Part shown: piece by piece, positions 6,269 to 12,362 of the stretch
Numbering within the stretch: the first letter of the stretch is position 1
Layout: each line of letters begins with the position of its first letter
Origin: a virus
DNA: 33,971 bases
Reading direction: 5' to 3' (one strand)
Virus record (IMG/VR): IMGVR_UViG_3300038825_000257
Coordinates: 1 to 33,971 of that record
The notes under the pieces: generated by a model
The model's database searches: none
Seen by the model: only the letters and a program-made list of their open reading frames with translations
Told to the model about the DNA's origin: nothing
Position numbers and translations under genes: made by a program

Positions 6269-6916
6269 TTATTGACCAGCTAAAGGATTGTTTAATGCTC
6301 TTTCTAATACTTTAATTAGACGTTCTTCTAACTCTTTTAACTTAACATCTATGGCTTCATTACGTCTATTAGCATCAGATTCTATAGCCGTTCTTTTGCC
6401 ATCAAACCTATCTTCTGCATGTTGTATTAAAGTTCTGACATCATTTTCTGCTGTACGTTGACTACCCCTTATTTCTTGTTCAGTAGTTCTTGACCTTTTA
6501 TCAACTGCACTTATATTATCCATAACTTCATTTATATCTTTACGAAGTTCATTTCGTATATCTCTAGCATCACCTTGTGCTGCTGTTACTAATTCCATAG
6601 CTGTAGATATTTCAGACTGTAAAATTTGTTCCATATTGGCAATTTTAATTTCTAATGTATTATCCATGCCAGATATTTTATCATTTAATACTGTTTCTAA
6701 ATTAGTTATCTTTTCTTCAAATACATTTAAACGACTTTCATAACCAGATAAATCTGGTGGTTCATAAGATTTTATAACTTCTTTCATGTCCATATAATCT
6801 TTATACACTTCAAATGCACCATAAGCACCACCAACTAATGTTGATAATGCTATTAATATACCTACTAATTTGCCACCTCTAAATTTAATACCAGCAAATT
6901 CTAATTCGTTACTCAT
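6269..6916 (-). CDS. Membrane-anchored coiled-coil protein
   Basis: A 215-residue protein read from ATG 6916 (GGAG 7 bases upstream; an in-frame TTG at 6928 is less likely). After a short N-terminus (SNELEFAGIKFRGGK) comes one membrane segment (about residues 17-37, VGILIALSTLVGGAYGAF). A long heptad-rich, strongly charged coiled coil follows from about residue 50 to the end, with ELEERLIKVLERALNNPLAG at the C-terminus. The layout fits an inner-membrane protein with a rod in cytoplasm or periplasm. It is the last gene of the leftward operon and overlaps the secreted protein gene before it, so a joint role in the envelope, lysis or superinfection exclusion is likely. A similar family occurs in marine phages; function unknown. 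Confidence 0.75.
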   Translation of the reverse strand: MSNELEFAGIKFRGGKLVGILIALSTLVGGAYGAFEVYKDYMDMKEVIKSYEPPDLSGYESRLNVFEEKITNLETVLNDKISGMDNTLEIKIANMEQILQSEISTAMELVTAAQGDARDIRNELRKDINEVMDNISAVDKRSRTTEQEIRGSQRTAENDVRTLIQHAEDRFDGKRTAIESDANRRNEAIDVKLKELEERLIKVLERALNNPLAGQ

Positions 6917-8516
6917 ATTGTGCTCCAATCATTTGCTCAAACACTAAACTATCTCTGACGCCATAGTATGCACCTAATGGGTCTTGTAATATAGTATTTG
7001 CATATATTTCTTTTGATTCATACCACGTTGGTTGCACTTGTGTTGGCACTTGTTGGTATGTTGTAATGTCTGCACCTAAAGCATTAACCAATGCTAATGT
7101 TGTTAATTGTGCTACGGCATCATATTGACTATCAAAACTTTGCATAATCTCTTTAGCTTTTTCTTGTTTAGCTTCTTGTTTTTTAGTGGGTTTATCTTCT
7201 GTTTTAGCTTCTTTTACTTCTTCCTCTTGTTTAGGTTCTTCTTTTACTTCCTCTTTTACTTCTTCTGGTTCTTCTTTAGGCTCATTCTCAGCTACTTCTT
7301 TTTCTTGAGGTTCTGGCTCTGGTTGTTCCTCTACTACTTCCTTTGGTTCTTCTTTAACTTCTTCTATAGGTTCTTCATTAGACGCTGTTTCAGGGGTAGG
7401 CTTACTATCCTCAACTTCCTCTACTGGCTCTGTAGGAGCATTTATGGGCGATTCTATATCATCATTTACTGGTTCTTCAGGTGTATTAACTGCTATTTCT
7501 GGTTCTGGCTGTGATTCTACCTGGGTTGGTTCTGGTTCTGGTTGTGCTACTTCTACTATCATAACCTCTTGTATTTCTTCTGTAATAGTTTCAACTGTTG
7601 CTACAGGTTCGCCAACATTTAATGTAGGTGTAAATCCAGCATCATCTATTGCTTGTATTTCTATAGGTGCAACAGTAGTAGTTAAATCTACACTAGGCAA
7701 ATCTACAGTCATAACAGCAATCTCAGGTATTTCTGGTGCTATAGGTTCTGGGTCTATTGTATTTGTAGTAACTATAGGTGTATTTATAATATTGGTTGCT
7801 GTTGTATCTATTTCTGTTTGTATAATTTGATAGAATATTTCTTCTGTAATTTGTGTAGTTATATAATTATAATTTAAAATAATTCCAGCATTATCAAAAT
7901 AATAATTTTTAGCACCACCTACTGCTACAAATATTTTATCTAACGCTCCAGAAAAATCATAATTATTGCCATAATTAATGCCAATACTACAACCATTGCT
8001 TGCACAACTAGAATTATTCCAACTATTTTCTCTCATAGTCCACAGTAATTGATTTTCATTATAACCTTTAACTTCAAAATAAGTTGTTGTTTCAGGTGTA
8101 GAGTGCCATGCTTCCATATCCCAACGTAAAGAACCACCATCATTTATATGAAACTGTGATATATCTATATTTTGTTGAAATGTAGTTAGTGTATTAGATG
8201 TACCTTTAGCACATGTACCACTACCACCTAATTGTATAGGGCATGTAACCATGCTAGCAGACCCAATCCCACCCCAATCTAAGTCCATATCACCCTCGTA
8301 TCTAGACGATACGATACCTGTATCTCCACTACTTAATATATTACCAGTAGTTTTATTTTCTATAGTTGTTGTTGTAGTTGTTGTAGTAGTAACTTCTAAA
8401 TCACCTTGTATTTCTGTTTCAGAAGTAGAAGTAGAAGTTGTGCCTTCGTCTTGCATTTGAGCATTAGAGGAAAAGCAATATAAGAAGTACACTAAAAATA
8501 CCCAAAGCACTTTCAT
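6909..8516 (-). CDS. Secreted Pro/Glu-rich protein with TonB-like linker
   Basis: A 535-residue protein with a signal peptide (MKVLWVFLVYFLYCFSSNAQ). Next come a Thr/Ser tract (about 26-55) and a globular domain (about 60-220) with four Cys. A Pro/Ile/Glu segment and a long Pro-Glu-Lys repeat region (about 320-450) follow, and then a closing globular part (about 455-535). Extended EP/KE runs of this kind span the periplasm in TonB-like proteins. The protein is expected in the periplasm or outer membrane of the infected cell. It lies between another secreted protein and a membrane-anchored coiled coil, forming an envelope module after the lysozyme gene. It is not a recognised spanin; function unknown. 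Confidence 0.75.
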   Translation of the reverse strand: MKVLWVFLVYFLYCFSSNAQMQDEGTTSTSTSETEIQGDLEVTTTTTTTTTIENKTTGNILSSGDTGIVSSRYEGDMDLDWGGIGSASMVTCPIQLGGSGTCAKGTSNTLTTFQQNIDISQFHINDGGSLRWDMEAWHSTPETTTYFEVKGYNENQLLWTMRENSWNNSSCASNGCSIGINYGNNYDFSGALDKIFVAVGGAKNYYFDNAGIILNYNYITTQITEEIFYQIIQTEIDTTATNIINTPIVTTNTIDPEPIAPEIPEIAVMTVDLPSVDLTTTVAPIEIQAIDDAGFTPTLNVGEPVATVETITEEIQEVMIVEVAQPEPEPTQVESQPEPEIAVNTPEEPVNDDIESPINAPTEPVEEVEDSKPTPETASNEEPIEEVKEEPKEVVEEQPEPEPQEKEVAENEPKEEPEEVKEEVKEEPKQEEEVKEAKTEDKPTKKQEAKQEKAKEIMQSFDSQYDAVAQLTTLALVNALGADITTYQQVPTQVQPTWYESKEIYANTILQDPLGAYYGVRDSLVFEQMIGAQYE

Positions 8517-9021
8517 CAGTTACTATCTCCTCTTCTTTAACATTTTCTTTAACCCACTTATCATAATCAGGTCTTTTCTCTGGGTTTTCTGCCCAACCTT
8601 TTGCAGCTTCTAAGCCAATCTTTCCGTAATACGGACAAGGAGTTCCTGCCATTTCCATAGCTTGAAATATACGTTCATCTTGGCATAACATAGCAACTGC
8701 ACCAACTTTCATACCCATAGCAAATAATGCCCTAGATAATTTAAGCCTTTCACAATTTAAATCTCTAATAGCACCACCACCTGCTAAACCTAGTATTTGG
8801 GTTTGTAATGCAGCACTAGCAGCAAAACTACAGACATCTTGATTATTGATGACAACGCTTGGGGCAGACGCTGTAGAGGGAGTTCTATCTACTGTAGTTG
8901 TGCCACTTACTGTTGAACTTGTACTTGATACAGTATTCGTTTGTGCTTTTGCTATACTACACCAAGACAACCATGACAAGAAAAAAACTACAAATAATAT
9001 TGCCCATAATTTTCCTGTCAT
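8464..9021 (-). CDS. Secreted/membrane protein with C-terminal hydrophobic tail
   Basis: A 185-residue protein with a signal peptide (residues 1-26, ending IAKAQ), a Ser/Thr linker, and a Cys-containing domain (about 60-150) with AGGGAIRDLNCERLKLSRALF and MAGTPCPYYGK. It ends in a hydrophobic tail (LGIFSVLLILLFL). The tail is encoded in the same 53 bases that encode the signal peptide of the next gene in another frame. It overlaps the lysozyme gene by 4 bases. The product should be periplasmic, perhaps anchored by its C-terminus. The GG...RD..CE pattern is shared with unnamed marine-phage proteins. Function unknown. Confidence 0.7.
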   Translation of the reverse strand: MTGKLWAILFVVFFLSWLSWCSIAKAQTNTVSSTSSTVSGTTTVDRTPSTASAPSVVINNQDVCSFAASAALQTQILGLAGGGAIRDLNCERLKLSRALFAMGMKVGAVAMLCQDERIFQAMEMAGTPCPYYGKIGLEAAKGWAENPEKRPDYDKWVKENVKEEEIVTDESALGIFSVLLILLFL

Positions 9022-9482
9022 TCTTCAATCCAATCTCCTAATAACATCATATCTGATAGACGAGCACTTCTTCTTTTTGTTTGTCTTGCCCAATTACTAT
9101 CTAACATTTCTTTACTAGCTGTTCCATAATCTTCATTAGCTAACGCTGTAAACATTTTTGTCCACATAGTAGGATTAAAACGAGTTATACCCATATTAAA
9201 TGCCATATCTATTATTATAGCTCTGCGTGCTTCGTTTAAATGTTCTATTGGAAAGTTTTTAATTTCTTCCTCTACTCTTTCTATATCATTCATAAGCATA
9301 AATTCTGCTTCTTCTTGTGATATACCTAAACCATCTTTTGCTACGTTCCTGCCTACACCTATTGTTGGGTGTCCTATAAGGATATCGCCAGCTTGTAATT
9401 CTTGACCAGTAGCATCATCATATACTTTTAAAATTACGCCTTCATGGTTAGATAATAAATCTACTAATTTTTTTTTATCCAT
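9018..9482 (-). CDS. Endolysin, GH24 (T4-type) lysozyme
   Basis: A 154-residue muramidase. It has SNHEG near the start (catalytic Glu14), then YDDATG (Asp22/23), then HPTIGVGRN (Thr40), the Glu-Asp-Thr catalytic triad order of phage T4-type lysozymes. Length matches the family, with a longer loop between Asp and Thr. No signal peptide or SAR segment is visible, so export to the peptidoglycan needs a holin. It belongs to a lysis region that also includes a holin-like protein and a spanin pair further upstream in the operon. Confidence 0.9.
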   Translation of the reverse strand: MDKKKLVDLLSNHEGVILKVYDDATGQELQAGDILIGHPTIGVGRNVAKDGLGISQEEAEFMLMNDIERVEEEIKNFPIEHLNEARRAIIIDMAFNMGITRFNPTMWTKMFTALANEDYGTASKEMLDSNWARQTKRRSARLSDMMLLGDWIEE

Positions 9483-9484
9483 TT

Positions 9485-9715
9485 TTAATTGTTTCTCATA
9501 CTCATTACTTGTTGCATAGCTTGTTGTTCGTTCATACCTTGTCGCACTAATTCTATAACCATCATTCTTTCTTGTTCGGTTAATTGTTGTTGTGGCATAA
9601 TACTTCTACCTCTAAGTGCTTGTGCTAACATTTGTTGTTCATTAGCTCTAGGTGTAATTGCATAAGGTCTAGATACTGCACCTAATGATTTAACACTTTT
9701 AAAATTTTGATCCAT
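9485..9715 (-). CDS. Small Gln/Met-rich protein of unknown function (76 aa)
   Basis: A 76-residue frame placed 2 bases before the lysozyme start. It has an unstructured N-terminus, then a Met/Gln-rich helical half (ANEQQMLAQAL, QQQLTEQERM, QQAMQQVMSMR). No membrane segment or catalytic motif is seen. The composition resembles small virion or internal proteins, and similar Met/Gln-rich text occurs in the structural protein at 23467-23910. Function unknown. Confidence 0.6.
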   Translation of the reverse strand: MDQNFKSVKSLGAVSRPYAITPRANEQQMLAQALRGRSIMPQQQLTEQERMMVIELVRQGMNEQQAMQQVMSMRNN

Positions 9716-9716
9716 G

Positions 9717-9893
9717 CTATTTTCCTTTATTTATTACTTTTTGTACTTGTTTAATAAGTTTATCTTTTTTTAATCGTCTATCGAGTTCAATGCCTAACTT
9801 CCTACCTTCAGCTTCTAATTCTAACTTTGTAAGTTTATTTAAATTTACTTCTTTAGGTGTTGGTGTAAACCAACCATTAAGCCATTCAAACAT
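9717..9893 (-). CDS. Small SAP/Rho-N-like protein (58 aa)
   Basis: A 58-residue frame with AGGAGA 5 bases before ATG 9893. It starts FEWLNGWFTPTPKEV and continues LTKLELEAEGRKLGIELDRRLKKDKLIKQV. The second part (L-x3-ELExxGRxLGIxLDxRxxKxxLI) resembles the helix-extended-helix of SAP, LEM or Rho-N domains, which bind nucleic acid or nuclear/chromatin proteins. It lies between the thermonuclease and lysozyme genes. Function unknown; a DNA-binding virion or packaging factor is possible. Confidence 0.6.
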   Translation of the reverse strand: MFEWLNGWFTPTPKEVNLNKLTKLELEAEGRKLGIELDRRLKKDKLIKQVQKVINKGK

Positions 9894-9902
9894 AGTTTCT
9901 CC

Positions 9903-10262
9903 TTATACCCATGGTTCTTTAGGTCCATAACCAAAATAACTTCTAGCATGACCTTCTTCTATTAATTGCTCACATATATTAACACCTTCAACTAAAGGTA
10001 TTCCTAATATTCTGCCAAACTTACCTTTGCCATCTTTTTCTGTTTTTACAATAAAGGTCTTTGGCAACAACTCTTTAAGCCGATCCTTCGAAGCCAAACC
10101 CAACTTTTTTTCAGCCAAGTTTCTTGTTCTGCTTTCAGGCGTGTTAATTCCATATAATCGCACTCGTTCCTTCTGCAAGAACACTTTAAATCCCAAATCG
10201 ATATCAACATCTATTGTATCACCATCAATAACCCTTCGTAATATGCAACGATATTCGTACAT
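9903..10262 (-). CDS. Thermonuclease (staphylococcal nuclease family)
   Basis: A 119-residue SNase-fold protein. It has RVIDGDTIDVDIDLGF at residues 10-25, ERVRLYGINTPE with Arg35 and Glu43, and GKFGRILG with Arg84, the Arg-Glu-Arg catalytic set of this family. Asp40 of the staphylococcal enzyme is Asn here. There is no signal peptide, so the protein is presumably cytoplasmic. Related nucleases are common in marine phages and may recycle host nucleotides. It starts at a TAATG overlap with the lipoprotein gene, so its expression is late, with lysis genes. Confidence 0.88.
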   Translation of the reverse strand: MYEYRCILRRVIDGDTIDVDIDLGFKVFLQKERVRLYGINTPESRTRNLAEKKLGLASKDRLKELLPKTFIVKTEKDGKGKFGRILGIPLVEGVNICEQLIEEGHARSYFGYGPKEPWV

Positions 10263-10462
10263 TATTCACACAATCTTTCATAGATTTCATTATGAATTAA
10301 TAAGTCGTCAACAAGTTCGTCAGATATAACATCTATATCTGCATCAGTAGGATTAATCGGACTGGATATTATACAATAGCCTTTATTTCCGCTTCCTATA
10401 CTTCCGCAACTTGCTACGCTTAGCACTAGCAGTAGTAGCATTAATTTTCTTTTTAACTTCAT
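10262..10462 (-). CDS. Rz1-like outer-membrane lipoprotein (o-spanin)
   Basis: A 66-residue lipoprotein: KLKRK, a hydrophobic Leu run, then the lipobox VASC with the lipidated Cys at about residue 19. The mature part is short and ends LLIHNEIYERLCE, a pattern seen in many small phage lipoproteins beside holin genes. The gene starts inside the previous gene and overlaps it by 80 bases in another frame, the usual Rz/Rz1 arrangement. It would sit in the outer membrane and fuse the membranes at the last step of lysis together with the inner partner. Confidence 0.7.
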   Translation of the reverse strand: MKLKRKLMLLLLVLSVASCGSIGSGNKGYCIISSPINPTDADIDVISDELVDDLLIHNEIYERLCE

Positions 10463-10589
10463 CAGCTACCCTTATATCGTCTAATTGTTCTTTCATTACA
10501 TCAGCTTGGACTGCTTTCCGCATTAGCATAAATCCAAAAACTTTAGAAGCAAGTTTTGCGAGAGGACCTAATGCAGAAAGCCAACCCAT
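10383..10589 (-). CDS. Candidate inner-membrane spanin (Rz-like)
   Basis: A 68-residue protein with a hydrophobic N-terminus (LSALGPLAKLASKVFGFML), then a charged helical part (QADVMKEQLDDIRVADEVKKK) and a basic end (KLRKYRKRK). This matches small inner spanins: N-terminal anchor and periplasmic helix. It starts at a TAATG overlap with the holin-like gene, and the Rz1-like lipoprotein gene begins inside it. The anchor is weakly hydrophobic, so an amphipathic helix is possible. The role is inferred mostly from position and overlap. Confidence 0.55.
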   Translation of the reverse strand: MGWLSALGPLAKLASKVFGFMLMRKAVQADVMKEQLDDIRVADEVKKKINATTASAKRSKLRKYRKRK

Positions 10590-10783
10590 TATTTATCGTC
10601 CTTGTTTTTATTTTTTCCAATATTACCAGCAACTAAATTAAGTATGCGTAGTATAAAAGAAATTGCTTTATCGTCTGTTTTTGTAGGTGTTAGAGCTGTA
10701 ATCGCTGTTGCTGCTGTAACTAATGCTGTAATTGCACTAACCCAAGCAGGTGCTCCATCTACTAAGTTTAATATTGTGTCCAT
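10589..10783 (-). CDS. Holin-like small membrane protein
   Basis: A 64-residue protein with one clear membrane segment (about residues 12-32, [19 protein letters not shown]), a second hydrophobic stretch ([13 protein letters not shown], about 41-53) and a charged Lys/Asp tail (KNKNKDDK). Small size, one or two membrane spans and a charged C-terminus are typical of holins, and it directly precedes the spanin pair in a run toward the lysozyme. Holins share little sequence, so the call depends on features and context. Confidence 0.6.
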   Translation of the reverse strand: MDTILNLVDGAPAWVSAITALVTAATAITALTPTKTDDKAISFILRILNLVAGNIGKNKNKDDK

Positions 10784-10792
10784 GTTACTCTC

Positions 10793-11098
10793 CTATTCTG
10801 CACTAAATGTGCCCATTTGCGACCATAAACTTCCGGGATCATCTGTACCATTTTGACTGCCTAATTGTGCCATTGCTTCATTCACATTAGTATATGGTCC
10901 TGACCCCCAGTTGTTTCCGTCCCATTCTGCATTATCCCATGCACTACCTTGTGCATTAGTATATGCCAACATCTTTTCTGAAAAAGTACCAGTTGTAAAG
11001 CCTGAATCTGCAAAAACTTGATTCCAATCTTCATTATAAGTACCTGTTGTTTCTGTTGCAGTTCTACAACTTTTTTGTCTAAGTGATTGCTGACTCAT
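10793..11098 (-). CDS. Small virion-type protein, paralogue of the next gene upstream (101 aa)
   Basis: A 101-residue protein whose frame overlaps the upstream gene by 4 bases (ATGA). It shares NEDW, GTF-E, LAY-N, a YT-VN-A segment and a closing MGTF with that neighbour. This copy carries about 16 extra residues (Trp/Asn/Gly-rich, AWDNAEWDGNNWGSGP) in the middle. The pair lies between fibre genes and the lysis cassette. Similar small proteins near tail fibres in marine phages are of unknown role; a tail-fibre accessory is plausible. Confidence 0.65.
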   Translation of the reverse strand: MSQQSLRQKSCRTATETTGTYNEDWNQVFADSGFTTGTFSEKMLAYTNAQGSAWDNAEWDGNNWGSGPYTNVNEAMAQLGSQNGTDDPGSLWSQMGTFSAE

Positions 11099-11346
11099 GG
11101 TGTAAATGTTCCCATACTTGAAAAATTATAATCCCCTTGATCTGTAGCAAATGCTTGTATTGCTAAATTAACATCTGTATATGATGCACTTAACTCACCA
11201 TTAATATACGCTAATAATCTTTCATTAAATGTACCAGCACCAATAGACCTTTCATTAAATAACGCTATCCAATCTTCATTATGCAAAGCTGTTGTTGAAG
11301 TAACAGCTCTTATTGCTATTTGTCTTGCTTCGCTATTAGTCGCCAT
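11095..11346 (-). CDS. Small virion-type protein, paralogue of the next gene downstream (83 aa)
   Basis: An 83-residue protein with EARQIAIRAVTSTTALHNED, then GTFNERLLAYING, then SYTDVNLAIQAF and a closing FSSMGTFTP. The same landmarks occur in the following gene, so the two arose by tandem duplication. This version is the shorter and probably closer to the ancestral form. No membrane segment or Cys. Role unknown, probably virion-associated or tail-fibre accessory by position. Confidence 0.65.
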   Translation of the reverse strand: MATNSEARQIAIRAVTSTTALHNEDWIALFNERSIGAGTFNERLLAYINGELSASYTDVNLAIQAFATDQGDYNFSSMGTFTP

Positions 11347-11348
11347 TA

Positions 11349-11510
11349 TTATGCTTTCTGATCGTGGTCAGTTCTATTCATAACGTAACCTGTTACTTTA
11401 TTTCCTGCTTTACTTGTCATAGCAGTAGATTTTTTCATATTTCCATAAGACATTTTTTTGCCTTTATTTGTAGATTTTTTCATGCTTTTACTACCATATC
11501 CGTAATTCAT
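11349..11510 (-). CDS. Tiny Lys/Met/Ser-rich basic protein (53 aa)
   Basis: A 53-residue frame with GGGAGA 6 bases before its ATG at 11510. It consists of low-complexity SKSMKKSTNKGKKMSYGNM-type text with two KKST repeats, then VTGYVMNRTDHDQKA. Strongly basic and probably disordered, like other tiny basic genes in this operon. It fits exactly between its neighbours (11521 stop, 11346 start). Function unknown; nucleic-acid binding is possible. Confidence 0.55.
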   Translation of the reverse strand: MNYGYGSKSMKKSTNKGKKMSYGNMKKSTAMTSKAGNKVTGYVMNRTDHDQKA

Positions 11511-11520
11511 TATATTCTCC

Positions 11521-11694
11521 CTACAGTTGCTTTATAATTATTGTTACTAACATTAGCATAGTTGCACCACTAAATGCAATAAAGATGGCTTCTAGGCGTT
11601 TTATACGTAGTATAGTTTCTTTCCATCTTTCAGCACATACAGCTTCATGTGTATCAAGTTTTGCTTGTACTCTTTCTGCTGACATTCTTGCCAT
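11521..11694 (-). CDS. Coiled-coil/transmembrane protein, XhlA-like
   Basis: A 57-residue frame with AGGAG 6 bases before ATG 11694. It has a charged helical part (AERVQAKLDTHEAVCAERWK), then RIKRLEAIFI, and a single C-terminal membrane segment (about residues 36-54, AIFIAFSGATMLMLVTIII). This helix-then-anchor plan is that of haemolysin XhlA-type proteins that work with holins. It lies at the start of the lysis region. It may anchor or trigger lysis; the assignment is by architecture. Confidence 0.6.
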   Translation of the reverse strand: MARMSAERVQAKLDTHEAVCAERWKETILRIKRLEAIFIAFSGATMLMLVTIIIKQL

Positions 11695-11695
11695 A

Positions 11696-12352
11696 TTATC
11701 TCCTATGTTGCTTTACGTCTTTATCGTCTGTCCAACGATTTACTCTCGCCACAACATCTACTACTTGTTGACCATCTACTTCTTTATATGTATCAGTATG
11801 CAATGCAATAAATGCATTCATATCACTAGCACCATCAATAGCATCACATATTGCCTTATGATCTGTTCTTATGGCTGCCATATATGTAACCACATCTGAA
11901 GGAATTGCAGTATCAGCAGTAACTTTACGTTGTATTAACCAATCAAATCCTTTTAATAACTCATTAGCTTGTGTAGTTGCTTTGTTTTTAGCTACAGTTT
12001 TTAATCCGTAGTTAATAGTTTTAGAACCATCATCATTTAAAAGTTGATTACCATCTTCATCTTTAGCATCTTCATCTTCTAGTTTTCTATCGGCTGCTTT
12101 TTCTCCTATAGTTCTTACAACACTATTCTTATCACCTGCTATAACAAATGCTTCATCTTTTTCTATATAATATTTACTATCAAGAGATGTGCCACTTGTC
12201 GTTACTGGTACTATACCAATAGCTTTTCGTTCGGCATCTGTCCATGCACTAAATAATGCTCTAGGGTGTCGAACATCATCTATTATCATTTCTTTTGGAT
12301 TAGATATTATTTCTTCTATTGTATCTTTATCCGAGTTTAGTTTAGCCCACAT
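11696..12352 (-). CDS. Tail-fibre assembly-like protein
   Basis: A 218-residue protein read from ATG 12352, preceded by AGGAG; an in-frame upstream start at 12400 lies inside the adhesin gene and is rejected. The N-terminus (MWAKLNSDKDTIEEII) and the central HPRALFSAWTDAERKAIGIVP section resemble baseplate/fibre-associated proteins. The C-terminal part (FDWLIQRKVTADTAIPSDV, then MAAIRTDHKAICDAI) resembles the DUF4376-type domain often found in tail-fibre assembly proteins. It directly follows the large adhesin gene, which fits a chaperone or attachment role. Confidence 0.6.
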   Translation of the reverse strand: MWAKLNSDKDTIEEIISNPKEMIIDDVRHPRALFSAWTDAERKAIGIVPVTTSGTSLDSKYYIEKDEAFVIAGDKNSVVRTIGEKAADRKLEDEDAKDEDGNQLLNDDGSKTINYGLKTVAKNKATTQANELLKGFDWLIQRKVTADTAIPSDVVTYMAAIRTDHKAICDAIDGASDMNAFIALHTDTYKEVDGQQVVDVVARVNRWTDDKDVKQHRR

Positions 12353-12362
12353 TGTTTTTCTC

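Noticed and set aside
7107-7830. Long open frames on the + strand opposite the secreted Pro/Glu-rich gene
   Set aside because: Their Phe/Tyr- and Ser/Ile/Gly-rich translations mirror the repeats of the leftward gene, and they lack ribosome binding sites; they are shadows.
10262-10270. TTATTCACA, matching a DnaA-box consensus
   Set aside because: It is a single copy at the junction of two coding genes, on the stop and start codons, with no cluster around it. Chance is the better explanation.
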